From positions 338,001 to 402,000 of the forward strand of contig CAJNDT010004713.1 of assembly GCA_905221615.1 (NCBI GenBank): a DNA stretch of 64,000 bases, given 5' to 3'. Shown piece after piece: positions 34,601-49,600 of the stretch; positions within the stretch are counted from its first letter, which is position 1; each line of letters opens with the position of its first letter. The position numbers and the translations under genes were made by a program. The notes beneath the pieces are model-generated. The model did no database searches. It had not been told where the DNA came from and saw nothing but the letters and a program-made list of their open reading frames with translations. Source of the stretch: Symbiodinium sp. CCMP2592 (lineage: Eukaryota > Sar > Dinophyceae > Suessiales > Symbiodiniaceae).

Positions 34601-37600
34601 AGGATCTGCATGGAGGGTGCTCTGTCGCAGGACAGTGTCAAGGCCCTGCGAGGGTTTGAGGGTGTTGGGTTTTTGGGGGTCATTGGTTTAGGGCTTCAGG
34701 GTTGCAGGTTTCAGGGACATTTAGGATTTTTCGGCTTGAAGATTGGAGGCGTTCTAGGGTTGCTTCAGGTTTTCCTAGGTGTCGATGGGGTTTGGCCTGG
34801 GCTTTGTAGCATCTCATGGAATCGTCATGGTTTCTTTCTATCAGGCTTTGTCCTAATCGGCTTTGCAGTGGCCTCCAGGCTTCTTCAAGGTCTGCTTGGA
34901 TGATCAGGGATCAGGCACCATGTGGGATCTTGGCCAACCGGGACCTAATTTGAACCTGCTGGTTTAATCAGTGGAGATAAATCCTTTGGTTCTTCCAGGG
35001 CGGCGTTCGTGGCACGACTTTTGGCATCTGTGGTCCGCCAAGAGAGTATAGAGAACTGAAGAGTGGGAGTAGCGCTTGGGAGTTTGAGTACTTGCAAAAG
35101 GGTAGCAGGGAACGGAAAGGAATGATGTTGCTGTTTCATGCGAGTTCTAAGCACCCCCAAGCCAAAAAACACTCGGCTGGGTCCAAAGCCTGCGAGCCGA
35201 ACCGACAGTCCCGAAGCCTCCAGTGGAGACTGGTAGTTCCTTAATTTCGGGTACAGTTCTTATCTGGGTCCCAAGATGGTACGACACCCCGGTGAGAAGG
35301 ATCTTAACAGGGGTTTGGAGAACTACCCTTATCGGAATATTTCAATGAGAGCCTCATACATACTCATCGAAACCCTGATGAACCCCTGCTTTAGGAATGG
35401 TTCTCCAAAAAGGGTCCCTTTCTGAATCCCCGAGAATAGTACGCGGCTCTGGTAAGTGTCCGAGAAGGAACCCAATCATTGATGACCCCCCTCCCTCATA
35501 TGGTATGACTTAAATCCTGAATTCAAGACCCCAAGCCGTAAAGCCCTTTAGCCTCAAGCCTTAGAAATCCCCAATGACATCATGAAACACATGTTTTTGT
35601 AAAGGAGCCTTCAATGCCAGGCCTCACTGAAGCGTGGCTTGCGGCCCTCGGGCGATCTCATTCCGCGTCTGGGACAGCTTTCGGATTTATCAAGGTATTG
35701 CACTGCACGTATCCAGCGTGAGCCTCTCTATCGCAGAGCCGAGCCCGCGGAAGTTGCTCTGTTCCTTCTTGGGTCCTATCCTGGAGCCTTGCACCTACAG
35801 TGTTCTGATGAGCATTACAGTTGGCTCAGCTACATCATGCTGCAAGCAACTCCTTGAACTTGTTTCTGGGACCTTTCAGTACGAAGGAGTGCATTACAGA
35901 GACGCTTTGGTGCTTCGTGACATGTCTTGCACTGAGGTGGACACTGACGCAGCACTTCTTGCACGATGGTCCATTGCCAAGCTTCTGTTTCTGGCCCCAA
36001 GCCCTATGAGACCCCTATAGTTGGCTGGCGTGTCCGCGCCTACACAGCAAAAGCAGCACGTGAAAGTTTACTGTTGCTCTAGATTCTTTTTGCTGGATGG
36101 CAGATCTCTGCGGTTTCGGTTTTAGGCCGCTTTGCCACGGTGATAAGAGTTCTAATGAACTGAACTTTGTCGATGTCCTGCCTGTGTTCTGCGATGTTGT
36201 GTACATATGCTATGCTGTGACATTTAATCATTCTTGGGTGGATTTGCTGGAGCTTCGGAAGCACACCCTTTTGATTGATTGGTCAAGGGTCTAACCAGGC
36301 CCAATCAATAGCCCCAAAGATTAAGAACAAACTGTCAGTCAGAATTGCATCATGGGAGCAACAAGACTCAACAATAATCGCGCTAAGAAAAACAACATAT
36401 AGACCTTAACCCTAGCCTGATGTAAGCTCAAATCCCCCAGCTTCAATCTTACAGGCTTTGGGCAGCTGTCTGGCGCCCGCATCGTTCGCATCGCGACCCA
36501 CCCCGCGCTGCAACGCAAAGGCCACCAGTTCTTGGCTGCAGGATTTCCTGTGGAGTCGGCACGAAGTCCGCCCTGAAACCAATAACCGAAAACCCGAGCC
36601 CCAAAACTGTGGAGGGATGCCAAACTTGTGTCACCTTTAACTTTGTTCAGTTACTATAGTTCCAATACTATCCCAAAGGTTAACCTTTAGTTTTCGGGGA
36701 ATTGGACCAGTAAGCTTCAATGGCAGCGGTGCAACCCAAACTGAGGATGCAGATACTTAGAGCCATGGACCGACCGTAACAGCAAAGCCTTCCACATGGT
36801 GCAGGCTATGCATCCGAAGCGGTGAAGCAGATGATCGTCCTGCCCAGCTGTATTGCGATCTCTGGCTTGGGGGAGAGACTCTTACGCGGGCGATGAGAAG
36901 GTTGCAGGTGTGTGCCAAGTGGGGCAGCAATGAATTTACATCATGAAGGTCCTGATGTATCTTAGGCCCGTCATACCATGGGACGATGGTCTCCCCTGTC
37001 TCGCAACTGCAGGGTTTCGTTCCTGAAACCAGGATGTCCTGTACTGCTGCGGCATATTGTCCCGCCGAATGCCCAAAAGATAGTCAATACTTCCTGTCGT
37101 CAGGGCAGGGAGGCAAGCGTCGGAGCTTTGAGGAGACGAGCTGACCCTTCCTGCTTAAATGCCCAACTGTTGGCACCCCTTTGTCCCTTATTGGAAGCCT
37201 GCACGGATTCGTAATCAATCTTCGACACTGCCAGGCCTGGTTCGAGCAAAAGACTCGCGGCGTCGCGTCCTTCGGCGAGGAGGGTGCCAGGTGGCCGCGA
37301 GAGCGAGATAAGGTTCGGGTTTAGGAATGATGCGCGGCTTGGAGAACAGGGCTTCAATTTGTTAGAGCTGCAATTCCTGCAAGCTGCTATCTTAAGGAGG
37401 TTGCAGGTCTTGGAGCGGGACATGTTTCTAGAAATAGGCATGCCCTATTTTAGTGTCGTCGCAAGCCAGCCCACGATGTGGGATCTATATTGGGTTTAGT
37501 TACGTTCGGATTTCTAAATGACTGTATGGGGCTGTGCTTGAAGATTTTATCACATGCATACTAGGAAACTAGCCTGCAACATCAACCCGTTCTTCCTTGC

Positions 37601-40600
37601 CAGTCTCTCAGCATGTGAATACTCGGAGTACACCGGAAAGCGTTGCCGTCTCCGCCGTAAGCCCTGGATCTAAATGCAATAGATGCAGGATCAACCCCAA
37701 AGCCCTTAAGCCTTCCAGGGCTCTGAACAGATCCCGCCGGGTCCAAATACACAATACGCAGCCATTCGGCAACACGCGATGCTTCCCGTGGTTTCCAGAT
37801 TGGTGCGTGCCTGTGTGTTTGTGTGTAAATGCATTTGTCATAGCATCATGTAGACAGGGAGCGATATAGGAGAGAGGGGGAGGGGAGATAGAGTCAGATA
37901 GAGAAAGCGAGCAACGTATGTACGCGTTGACACAGAGAAACCCCAAGAATTCTACCAACATCCTGAACCCCAAAACCCCTGAGTTTTCAGGAGCAAGAAG
38001 AGCAAAGCCGGCGATGCTTCAGCAGGCCAACCCGTGGTGTGCATCCGATTCCTCCAACCAACTTCCCGGAGAGCCCAATACCCCTTAATTAAGCAATATA
38101 GCTTAAATCATACTATGAAGCCCTATATAATTCAAGCCATATTCCTTAATTAAGGGTATGGGGCTCTCTGGGTTTCGCAACCGTAAGATTCATGTCCAGG
38201 GTTCATTGTCGGGCCGACGCTTTAGAGTAATTAAGGGTTCGGGAGTTTGGTTTGCCTGAAGCCAGGGACAGAGGGATGCGGCTTTTTCGTTAGTCAGCTA
38301 GCACCTTCTTCTACCAGGGGCAACTATCCTGGCAGTATGTCCACCATGCATGCGTGCGAGTGTGTTAAACGTGCAATGTTTTCTCAAGCTCACAATCGTA
38401 GTGTTCAAATAGAGTCACCGCATGTTCGTAAATCCATTTGGCTTGTCGTGGCTTGTCACTCCTTCTCATGAAGATCGGGTGCCAGAGGATTTTCACCAGT
38501 GTATCACGTGATGTCCATATCCATCGTAATCCCCCAGATACTGAGCGGAAGCCATGAGCCTCAATAATTACTAATGCTATTCTTGTTGCTGAGGGTTCCC
38601 TACTGTAATTTAAGTACCTCGAATTCTAATCAAGTTAATGAGGCCTTTGTGCTAATGGTTCTCCCCGAGCCCAGCCATACCAGTCCACCGTGCAGGAAAG
38701 CTTCATGAAGAGGACACGGCCATGGAGCTGGCTTCAATTTTGGTGGTTAGCGCTCCTAAGCCCGAGGCCCCCAAAGCCCTGTAGAATAGGTTTCAAGGTT
38801 CAGACTCCAAGTAACCAAAACTCTTTTTCGCTGGTGTCAACAGTGCAGAAGTGTTTCTACCTTGGGCTAGGGGGGGGGGCATAAGACTACCTGTAGCCGA
38901 AAAGACCTACCTTTTAAGGATCTATATATAGAAACCAGAACAAGGAACCCTAGAAAGGTAGGTCTTTTCGGCTACAGGTAGACTCTTCTATACCAGCTTA
39001 CTTGCAACCCTGGACTCGAAACTCATAGAGTGGCTTTCTGGTTTTAGACGAAGGGATTTAGGGTTTAGAGACTTAGGTTGGTCAACTTGCAACGGTCTTG
39101 CATTGTAGGATTTTAGGTTTGCCGTAGAACTCCGCCTTCGATTAAGGCAGAACATGAAGCTGTTGGTGTTCAGGGCTTCTGGGCCAGATTACAGGAATCG
39201 GATACACCCTGAATCCTGAAAGATTAGACCCTCAAGCACGGTCTCAGCTCAAGGGCCCTTCACGAAGCCCTAGTAGACACTGTGTACAAAACAGCTTTTT
39301 TCACCCCCGCATAAACAGTTAAACGGCCCTCCACAGCAGGAGTTGGCACCCCGAGAGGTACCGCCTCTCTTGGAGGCGCCGCAGGGTTGAGCCTTCACTG
39401 GCCGATTGCGCAGCGGGCTGCTGTAGGGCCTGAGGTGGGTGAAACATTCGGTGGGTTTTAGGCTCCCCGGGGCTGGGTTGGGGATTAAGGGCTTAAGGTT
39501 TGGGCGCATGTGAATACGAAGGTCTTGAGATTTAGGGCTAAGGGTTCAGCGTGTAGGATTCAAGATTCAGGGTATAGGCTTTATCGTTTCGGGTTCGGAG
39601 CTCAACTAAGTCTGGGGGCTTATGTAGGGTTTGGTATTCAGGGTTTTCGGCTTTCGGGCGAAGGCTTCTGGGTCGCAGGAAGCACCTGGCTCAAGCACGA
39701 TTGCTAGAATGAGCACACAGCAAGATGTGTTATGAGTGCTATCCGAACTGACCCCGATGCCACATGTCTGAAATCACCCTTGATGCTATCCGAACACCAG
39801 ACTGTGGATGACTCTTTAACATTGAACCCTAGACCGCACATATACAAGACTTGCAGCACTTGCCAATTAGGCTTCGAGATTTGCATCAGCACACCAGGCC
39901 TGAATTCGAAGCCTTCGCCACAGCATGGACCTTGAATGCCATGTGCACCCCCAGCCAGGTTTAGTCCCCAAATGCGCCTGCATAGCGTTTGAATCTAGCA
40001 CAAACCGAAGACCAAACCCACAGCCTCAAGCCCTGAGACCCTAAACCCTACTCAGAGGCCCAGGGGACTGGGTAAGTCGGGTAAGTCGGTTAACATAAGA
40101 AGGGTTACAATTGGGGGCAACTCCATTTAGGGTACTTATAACCCTACTCATAACCTACTTACTAAGTCCCTGGGCCTCCAAGTAAGCCCCCGAAACCCTA
40201 AGCCCCCAAGTCCGAAAGCATCCACGAGCCAACGAGGCCACGGCGGAAGTGCCGCCGCCCTACGACTTAGACTATGCCCGGGCCCTGCTGCGTGAAAGCT
40301 GGAACTCAGGCTTTGTATGGCTTAAGTTTAGAGTGTAAAAGCTTGAAGGAGAATCCCCAAACTCGAAATTGGGGTTGGGAAGCGTACTAGGCATGGAATG
40401 CCGAGTGTCCAAGGGGCTATTGGGGTTTAGGGTTTAGGGTGGAGTTCACAGTTTGAATTGAGTAACAGCAGAGTAGGTTCTTGGCTTAAGGTCTTGGGTC
40501 TTCGTGTCATGAGCTGGAGATTGTACCCCTTGATCTTGCATTGAAGCCCAAACTCTAACGTGGCACAGACACATCTGGGCTTTCTACCAGCCCGACATTC

Positions 40601-43600
40601 GGCCAGTGACGCCGAGATGACGACAGCCGCCGAGAGCCACTAAACCTGGAGCCCTGAAGCTGGTCAAGGCCCCCTGAAGACCTCTGGAGGTTGGAACCTC
40701 TTTTGGTCTCACATACGAGCTCTTCGAGCTCTTGCCTCAGATGCATGTGGTTTCTCAGACTCCTTGGGGGCGGGTATCTAGAATTTGGAGAGGTTTGGGG
40801 TTTTAAGTTAGAGCTTTTCGAGCTTGCGTGGGGTTTAGGGGAGGATGTAGAAAGTCGAAGTATAAGCCCAGTTCAGGTGTACGGTATCCTGGGTATGGCA
40901 ATGTTCAGAGGAAACCGCCCCAAGGCTCCAGTGAATCCTGTCTGACACTGCTCCCCAGGATTGCTGTTTGCTTTATCTAACTACTAAGGCCCTTGTATTG
41001 CTGTTAGAAGCCGTAAACCGCGAAGATTCCGGAAACCCGAAGCCCCAATCCAAAATCCAAATCCAAGGTTCTGGCGACGCTCCGGCTTCCGCCCGGTGTA
41101 CTTGCGCCATCCTCGGTTTGGGCGTTCTAGGAGTTTCAGAGCCTAGTCTCTCGTGTAGACTTGGCGGTGCCTGCGGCTTCAGGATAAACTTTCCGTCTTC
41201 CGGGAGTTAGAGTAAGAAAACAGGGGTGAGCTCGGTACTGTGTTCTTCGGTTGCTTCGGACTTCACACCCTCCCCTCCCAAGCATGGCATGTTTCTCATC
41301 GGAGTTTCCGAAAATTAAGGGAGCCCTTATAACAAGGATCCTACCATATAGGGTGCTATATTAGGGTCCCCTATTTTCGGCAGCTCCCTTATGTCTCCCT
41401 GGCATCTGAGCTGTGAAGGGAGTCTGAGGGTTTAACTCGTCCACAGCTGTGGATGGCTTAGTAGGGCAAAGAGATGAATGCTAACCCCCGAAACCCTGAA
41501 CTCAAAAATCTCAGCGCACACGGTTCCGGTCATGGATTCCTGCATAAACCCAGAATAACCTTTACCACGCCTGCAAACCGTTCATACGTTCCGTGTTAGA
41601 AGATCTTTGCTTCTTGACGGTCTGAAAAGCGAAGCTATGCAGGCGCCAGCAGCCTCACTCTGCGACAGGCCCGATGGATTTGGGTTCCTGTAGAACAAGA
41701 GTTTGGGACGTGCCGCACCAATGCCGTGAGCATGGACTTCAAAAGTCCATGCTTCCGGCATATGCCCGACTTGAGAGTTTGTATCGGAGCGAGACGTCAC
41801 ACCTACAGGATGACATGGCAATGCAGACTTGTTATTTGACGCGTGCTACAGCGATTCTTTCAATCTGCACAAAACTCGCTTCATCTGTGGGTTGACCATT
41901 GATGCCGCCAGGATGCGGACAAGTCTTGTCTTGCCATTCTGGTTCAGCCAAGGGCGAAGGGATCCACTGGGAAAACGCGCACTGCAGAGGTGGAGTTTGG
42001 GCCAGAAGCTGCACGTGTGTGACTCTTTACACACTGAAAGCCAGAGGGGCCTTGAAGCCCTAAATCGTTGTCTGAACCTAGACCAGAAACAAAACGCCGC
42101 AACCTTACTCCCTCAAAGCAGCACCGAATCTCAAACAAACTCACCACCGTACCCCCAGGGGCTCTCAGACTCGTATTCCCTGAGCTCCCAACAAGTACCT
42201 TTGAGAAATTTGCCAGGAGAGCATTCTTGCATCCTGCTCCGTACGATGGCTCCACTGGAGGGCGAACCACGTGCAGAGCCGGCCACTTCAGCGGCAAGCT
42301 GGGGTTGCCAGTTGCCCTACGGATCCATGCATCTTGTAATCATACACTACTAAATACTGGCCTAGTTGTAATTATTGTCCTTTAGGCCTAACATATCTAT
42401 CATGAAAGATGCAGACCGATCACGGTCGATCATTGTTGATTCCTTGCAACTGGTAAGTGGGTTCTGGGCATGTGTGTGTTGGCAAGGACCTTCGGTAGAG
42501 TGCCTGGGAAATCATGATTTTCCACCACCTCAGCAGCAATCTATGGCAGTAACTGCAGTAGTGATCGGAGCGGGGGCAGACGGAACAGGAGTTAGCAGCT
42601 GGCCCTCTACTACTTGTACCACTACAACTATCGTGCAACTTAAAAGTTTTGGCTACTGCAAAGGTTGTAAAGGGGAGTGTGAAGATCAGCCTTAGAAACG
42701 TCTGCATTTTGTGCGCTGGAAAACAAGCCCATCAAGGTAGCGGCCACCGGGGTGAGGATCTGTGACGGGTTCTGTCTGTTATGTTATATAATGTTAAAAG
42801 CTATTGTGTTTGTTATGCTATATCATATGATGTTATACTACAGCAACATATATCATATATCATGTTATATGAGAGTATACTATGTCATATTAAACTGTAT
42901 TGTATTTGTTGTATCGTAGCGTGTTACACAAAACAACGTTTCGTTGTATTATGTTAGAGTGTATTATACTATGTTATGTTGTATTATGCTGAACCATGTT
43001 ATACGGTGGTACAACATGCTATATTGTGTTTCATCAGAGTGTCTGGCGGTCTAATATGTTACATTCTGTTATATCATACTATATTATGGTTTGTGCTACG
43101 TTGCGTTATGTCATAGTATATTGTGTTATACTATAGTTGTATGTTATACTGTAAGCTACCCTTAGCCTCTTCAGGTGATCGACCACTTCGCAGCGGACTT
43201 CCGCTTGCGCTTCTTGCGACTGCTGCAAGGGTGGCGACCCCAGCAGGGATCACGCAACTTAGAGGCCCCAATACTATCTTGCTGGTTCCTTTTTCTCCTC
43301 ATAATATATTGTTTTTTCCTAAGTACTACTTAGAGGCTCGGAGGATTTAGTAAGTAGCTTATATGTAGAGCTGTAAGTACCCTCAATGGAGTCAATCGCA
43401 GGTACCCCAAGCATGACTTTACATATCACCGACTTATTACGTCCCTGGGCCTCTAAGTGTAGAAGAGCTGTAAAACAGTAGTATAAGCTGGCCCTGTACT
43501 TGCAACGGACTCAAACTATGTAGGCCATGTGCTCGGTGCTGTGGCTTACCGCTGAGAGTTTCAGGGCTGAGAAGGCCAAACTCTGAACTCGTTTTGCTGC

Positions 43601-46600
43601 TTCGTGGCTTAATGCAAGAGCCGCAGGGCATATTATAGCAACATCAGGGCACTGTTTTGCAGGATTCCCAGTGTTTTCAGGGCATACAATCTCGAAAAGC
43701 ATGTTCTCTAGATTACAATGAGACTCTGCTATGTTGTACAGCTCACGAGTCTACATTCACTGATGCAAACATAAAACCAAGCGAGGTGTCAAACTGAATG
43801 AACATCGCTTAGCAGTTCTACAAAGCCCCCACCCTATAACCTGCAACGTTTACACCTGAACCCTGCAACAAGTGTTCCCATTTAGGGGTCCTGATGTTGA
43901 AGAACCCTACATGTGCTGCTTCGGGTTTTGAGTTTAGGGCTTCGGCGCATGTTGGTCATGTCGTGGTCCCTGGTTCATTGAAACCCCGGAGTAGTCAGCT
44001 GTACACGTTTGGCTACAACAGTAGACCCTGCATCACAAAACTTCGAGCTTTCGGTGTTCAGGAACGGCATATAAGCCCTAAGCCCAATCAATAATCCAGA
44101 AACAGACGCCTTCATAGGAAACTTTTCGCCAACACAATGTTCAGGCCGTTCTCGAAGCAGCCCACGCGACTTGCCCTGTCGGTGGTGGACCCGCCGCCAG
44201 CAGACGCTTCGGCCTCAGTAAAGCATCAAAATCTGTTTTATTCTATTGCAATTTCTGAAAATGCAAAGCATGATATCAGATTGACTGTATATTCTCATGT
44301 CATCTTTAACCATGTAATGAAACCTGAAATGTACAATACAATGCAGTACATCATTCACCTATCATGGACCATGTACAAAACATGTGTATATATATATATG
44401 TATGTTTATTTAGTTATTATACTTGTATGCATATACACATGTGTGTGTACATACATATATATAGAGAGAGAGTATGTCTATACATACACAATACTAGTAT
44501 ATAATACAACATTTGCTGCATATATTCACAAACCATATGATATCACGTAGCGTTACATGACATAAATACAAAGACATTTATAGTATAGCTTCATACAAAA
44601 TATTCTTGTATAGCACAAGATGCTCGACTTCAATACAGCATATTCCAAGATCACATGGTATGATATAATATACGATATGTTTTGGTGTAATAAAACCTTT
44701 AGTAATGGGAAAACATTGAATATATTACAACAAACAATAACATAGTAGAACATAGAAAATTATACGGCCCTATTAAATCCCATGCAGTTTCATGAACCCT
44801 TTTCAAACAAAATGCAATCAACCATAACATGACATTGCATAGCACAATACAATACGACGTGATATCACATCGCACACTGTTATGTCATGCCATCTCATGT
44901 AGCATAATATACTATAATACGAGATAAGGTAACATAGTAGAATATCACATAATATATCATGTTATACCATAGTGTATTTTCATATCATATCGTATAGTAT
45001 ACTATCAAACAAGTTCACATAGTATATAGCGTAATGAAGAACAATGCATATTCTCATAATTAAATACACTGTACATGTGTGTGTGACATCAGATTTTGAG
45101 AGTTTGGGGTTGAGGGCTAACCCCCCACACGCACCCTCGGCCGACTAGCTGTCGCTGCTCAGTTCCTGGGGCGAAGCGCTTCTTTCTACCAAGCCAAACC
45201 CGAATTCGGGAGCCCGAAAACCTAAATATGCGCATTCCAAAACCAAGCCCTGGGGTCGAGGTGGAGGGTAGGGATAGTGGACTCAGCCGATCCATCGCAT
45301 CGGGTCCATACACAACTGCAGCATCCTTTTGGTGGGATGGCGGAGCCGGGGGGCGATTTGGTTCTGGCTTTGGTGGTTTTCGTCCAAAGAAAGACCAAAA
45401 CTTCGCATCGCCAACAGTCTGCGAAGGGGAGTTGAGGGGGATGCCAAGCGTCGGCAGGGGTTAAGCGTTTAGAGAATGCAACAGGCCTCGTGTTTTGAGA
45501 GTCTAGACTCCAGTGATTTGGCCTTGTTCGTTCATCTAGCTTACCTTTGGTTAGTAGGGAATGGAAGAATGGTGGTAATAGTAGTCTTAATTGTACCCCA
45601 TTTCTCCATGCCTTACTAACCCAAGGTATGTCTAGGGGGGGTATACGCAAGGAAGTTTTTGTCACTGGGTACACAGTCCGACTGAGACGTAAGTGCGCTA
45701 ATGCCGGACCATTTTTTAAGCGAAAGGTTGCTCACAGAGACTCCCAAAACCTTGACAGCAGCAACAGACTGTAAATCGCAGTAAGTTTCGTGTGGCAGTG
45801 TGAGCTTCTGCTGAGATTTTGGGGTCGGCAGGGTGGGTTCCCTACGGGAGAAACAGTGTTTCAGAAGGCTGGAAAATCATGAGGCATAAGACCTTGCTAT
45901 AGGGACATGTACTGACATTTTTCAACAGCTTGAAAAATGTCACCCAAGAAGAGCTAGGTGAGACATGCTCGAGAATCAATTCACCCTGTCCGACTTAGAT
46001 CACGCGGGAGGATGCAGACGGCGAGCCTAGAGCTAAGTGAGGTCAGTTCACTTAGGATGTCCTTCAAGGCTTCCTTCAAGGATTCTTTGCACGGTTCCGT
46101 AAGGGGCTCGGGGTTTAGGGCATAGGATTTAAAGTTTGGGCATTGGGTTTAGGGCTTCTGTCAGTTTCGTCTGTGGGCTATTGAACAACGTTTGAGAATA
46201 GTCTGAAGTCATATATATATATACATATATATATATGAAGGAGCATGTGTTCTTCGTTTCGAAAGTTTGCGCTGCGCATGAACGGATACGTGAGTTTCAA
46301 CTCAGAGAAAGCTTGCTCGAGAGTTCTCGCATGCAGACTTGATTGCCAAAGGCTTTATGCGGGTGATGGCTAGGGTTCAGGGCTTCCCATGCAAAGGGTC
46401 TCATGGTCGCAAGCTCCTGCTAACATGGGAGTTTCCGAAAATGGGGGACCCTAATATGGTACCCCAAATAGTAGGATCCTTATTATAAGGATCCCCGAAA
46501 TAAAGTACCCCTAATTTTCGGAAACTCGCGGGAGCAGAAATGGCTGGGAACGCTGTGCCTAGCACTTCCTGAAACCGGAAATGCGTTTAGAATCTAGACC

Positions 46601-49600
46601 CCATCACACCTTCAGAAATACCACAACTCCCTGGTGCTTAGTAGGGAATTTGCGAATGAATCCCAACAGTAGTCCCCATATAATCCCCAACATAGTCCCC
46701 ATAATCCATTCTCCCATTCCCCACTAAGAACTATATCCAGTCCATGCGAAGTGAGGTCTCCGGTTGAGAGCCAGCAGCCGCTGACTGCCGCGTCCTTGCT
46801 GCAGTTCCTGTCGCGCGACGACATCCACAGGCCGAGCGTGACAAAATCGAAAGACCCTACCTAAACCTTGAAGCCCTAAGAGCTACCCCCGGGCCCAAAC
46901 CCTTAAGGTTTAGAATCCGGAATCTGCGACAAACCCCGAAAGTCTAGAGTCCTGGAGGATCTCACGCATTCTAAACTAGTGTCGATAGTCGAGTCTAGCT
47001 TAACCACCAACGTCTTGTACCTGTTTTAAGAACGCACATGGGTAGTTCTCTAAATTTAGGTTCCTTCTTTGAGAACCCAAAGGCGACTCAAAAGGGACCG
47101 TAAGGAGATGAAAATAAGAAGTCTTCAATACGCATGCTCCATCGGGTTCCCAAGTTCCTGTCAGCATGCTTCCTAAGAAGGATGAAGCACCGAAAGACAC
47201 ATGAACGTAGCATAGCGAGCCCTCCTCCTAATAAGACCTCTAAAGTTCGTGGTTCTTTGTTTGCGCAGGCTTTGAAAGGACAGTCAGGAAGTTAGGGTTA
47301 AGGGCTGAGGAGGCCGTCAGTCGGACTGAAACCATGTGGTTTCGAGGCTTTCTAGGACAATGCGAGCATTATGGGGCTGAGCAGGTTGGAGCAATATGGC
47401 AAGAACCTCGTGGAATATGCCCTGGTCCTAGACATCGTGCCGCTCCGCGCATGCTTGAATCCTCCAATGGGCCTAAAGCGTATAGAGCTGACACACGGGT
47501 TTAGCTTACCACCCTTTTGCTTGTATACCGTATATGCACCCTTTTAGAGACGGTTGTCTTCGCAACGCCGTTGCCTCATACCAGGTTGCGGAGCCACTAC
47601 AGTCCTGATCCTCTCAAACCCACCCTAGAAGACAGCCAAAAAGCCGAAACCCTGATACTACAGTCGCTTTACCAGAGAGATCGTAAGTTGAGGTGTTTAT
47701 GTCAGTGTTTGGTATTTTGCTAGGGTTGCTTCGTATTTAGGTATTTTGGGCTTTATAAGGGTTTCGACTTTTTTGCGCGTCCGTGGTGTTAACAGTAACA
47801 TTACTTTAGAGCCGGTGGCTGTACATGGCCAGTCATGTCAAGGGCCAGCTAGGCCCTCTCATCCAGGGACTGAACCTACTGTTTTCGGCTGCAGTAAGGA
47901 GGTCTGCCGCCACCTAAGGCGGCATCGGCTTCGGTTTCGTAGGGTTTGGGGCCACTGGTACAACCAGCATCCGCAGCTCGTCTGTCGCCTGCAGCACCCA
48001 GAACACGAAAACTTGGGAGGCTGCAAGGCTATCCCCCTCCAAGCCCAGCATTGACCCTCAAACTCGAAACTCGGAAAGCTCTAGATCCTGAAGCTTGCAC
48101 TCTTCCAGGCAAGGGGCGGAGAGAAGTTTCTTCGTTCCCACACTCATAGTCTTTTAGACCTTCTTTCTTCTCCGTCTCTCTTGCAGGACGAAGTCCGCCC
48201 CATCGCGTCTAGGGGCGGATAGAAAAAGATGACAACAACCGATCCGGCCATCCATCCGCATCCAGAGAGGCTTCCACTTTGTTTCATCTTTCGTTCTCGT
48301 GTTTCGCACTTTCCCATATATCATCCTAATGAAACATCATGAATCCACCCCGCCGTGTGGTGGGGCGGGGATTTCAGCTTCATCTTCCATGTTTACGCGG
48401 CTGGATGGCGGGCGCGAGCTTGTTGACTCTAATCCTGAAGTCCAACGTGTTTCTTTCCACCTACACCCTAACCCCGAAATCCCCGAAATCCTAAACCTGG
48501 AGCCCTAAACCCTATACTTTCTGCATAATATGAAACCAAGCCCCAAAAACAGTTTTTTCTTGATCTGCTCCTGAAAGCACAGCCTTGAGCAGACCACCTA
48601 TGGCAGTTTTGCAGTTTTTGGTGTTTTTAGGAAGTTTGGGGCTTCAAGCTACAAAGTAAAGTGATTTTACAAGGTTCCGAGGTTTTCTGCGTTTCGGGTT
48701 GGCCAGGCCGACATTGGCCACGCTGTTCCTCTCCCGGAGGATGCCAGAAGTCCCCTGGCTGGCGATTGGACTTTCTTGAACTTAAAATGAAAGACCCAAC
48801 ATTAAAAAGTTGCTCTTTTGATGGTTTCTGTGAGAGTTGAGCGAATACAGTTTAGGGGTCTAAAGACCAAAGGGGCTCAGGGTTCTTTTGGGTGGAGAGG
48901 ATCCGAGTCTCGGCTTGAAGCGCCCTTTTATGTAGGGAGACGAGGAATGAACCACCTGTTTGCTGAGCTTTGAAACCGAAGAGTAGAACTTGCGTTTGTA
49001 TTGTAGGACTGCGGGATACATGTCTTTTGTTCACATTGCAACATGCAATGCCCCAAGACAGTACCCCACTGGCTACACATGCAACTGGGCTTCTACGGCT
49101 ACGGAACACCCGGACGCGCGTCGTTTGTTGGCAGACGGAGGTGCGTTTGTCAACACTTCAGTGCCGTGACCTCAGCAAACTGGCAGGGCTTCAGGTTTCC
49201 AAGAAGAAAAAATACATAGTGGCCGGTTTGAAGCAACTAATGCCTTGCTCCGGAGGTGCCTATAGAAGACTGTTCAGCTGGCATCATCGTAAGAACTTGA
49301 AAAGCCAACGTGCAAGTCAGGATCTATTCCTTCATTCAGGGGGTTCACGCTCGGGCTTCAAGGCACCAGTTTGAGGTGGGGGGTTTAAGGCTCTGGGCTC
49401 GGTGGTTTACCCGGTTCAGCGTTTCAATATGTCGCCTGCAAAACTCCAAGATCCTGACATGGCCGAATGCCAGCTACAGCCTAGTTCCACCAACCCAAGC
49501 TGGGATATAGGGCCTTATACTTTAACGGACATCCTAACTAGGAGCCAGAAGATGTAGCCTCTATCGGGTTGAAGTATAAAGTTATATCAAGAGTTCAGGG

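Larger units (their letters stand above)
32024..35620. other. Large intron or introns; one exon probably missing
   Basis: The family motif (V)CLEGxIS should lie here but was not found with confidence. Holds family I, E and A hairpins, one single hairpin (32749-32870) and ORFs of up to 166 residues without recognisable content. Confidence 0.5.
36837..39339. other. Large intron or introns; exon(s) missing
   Basis: The family has a variable stretch after the acetyl-CoA loop (about 30-50 residues) that was not located. Contains family C, G and H hairpins. Confidence 0.45.

Noticed and set aside
41829..42353. 174-residue + strand ORF
   Set aside because: Only 42217-42248 carries conserved NAT10 residues; the rest is open by chance and lies in introns.
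46200..46240. TATATA palindrome as a promoter element
   Set aside because: It is a simple AT repeat inside an intron; dinoflagellate promoters do not rely on a recognisable TATA box.
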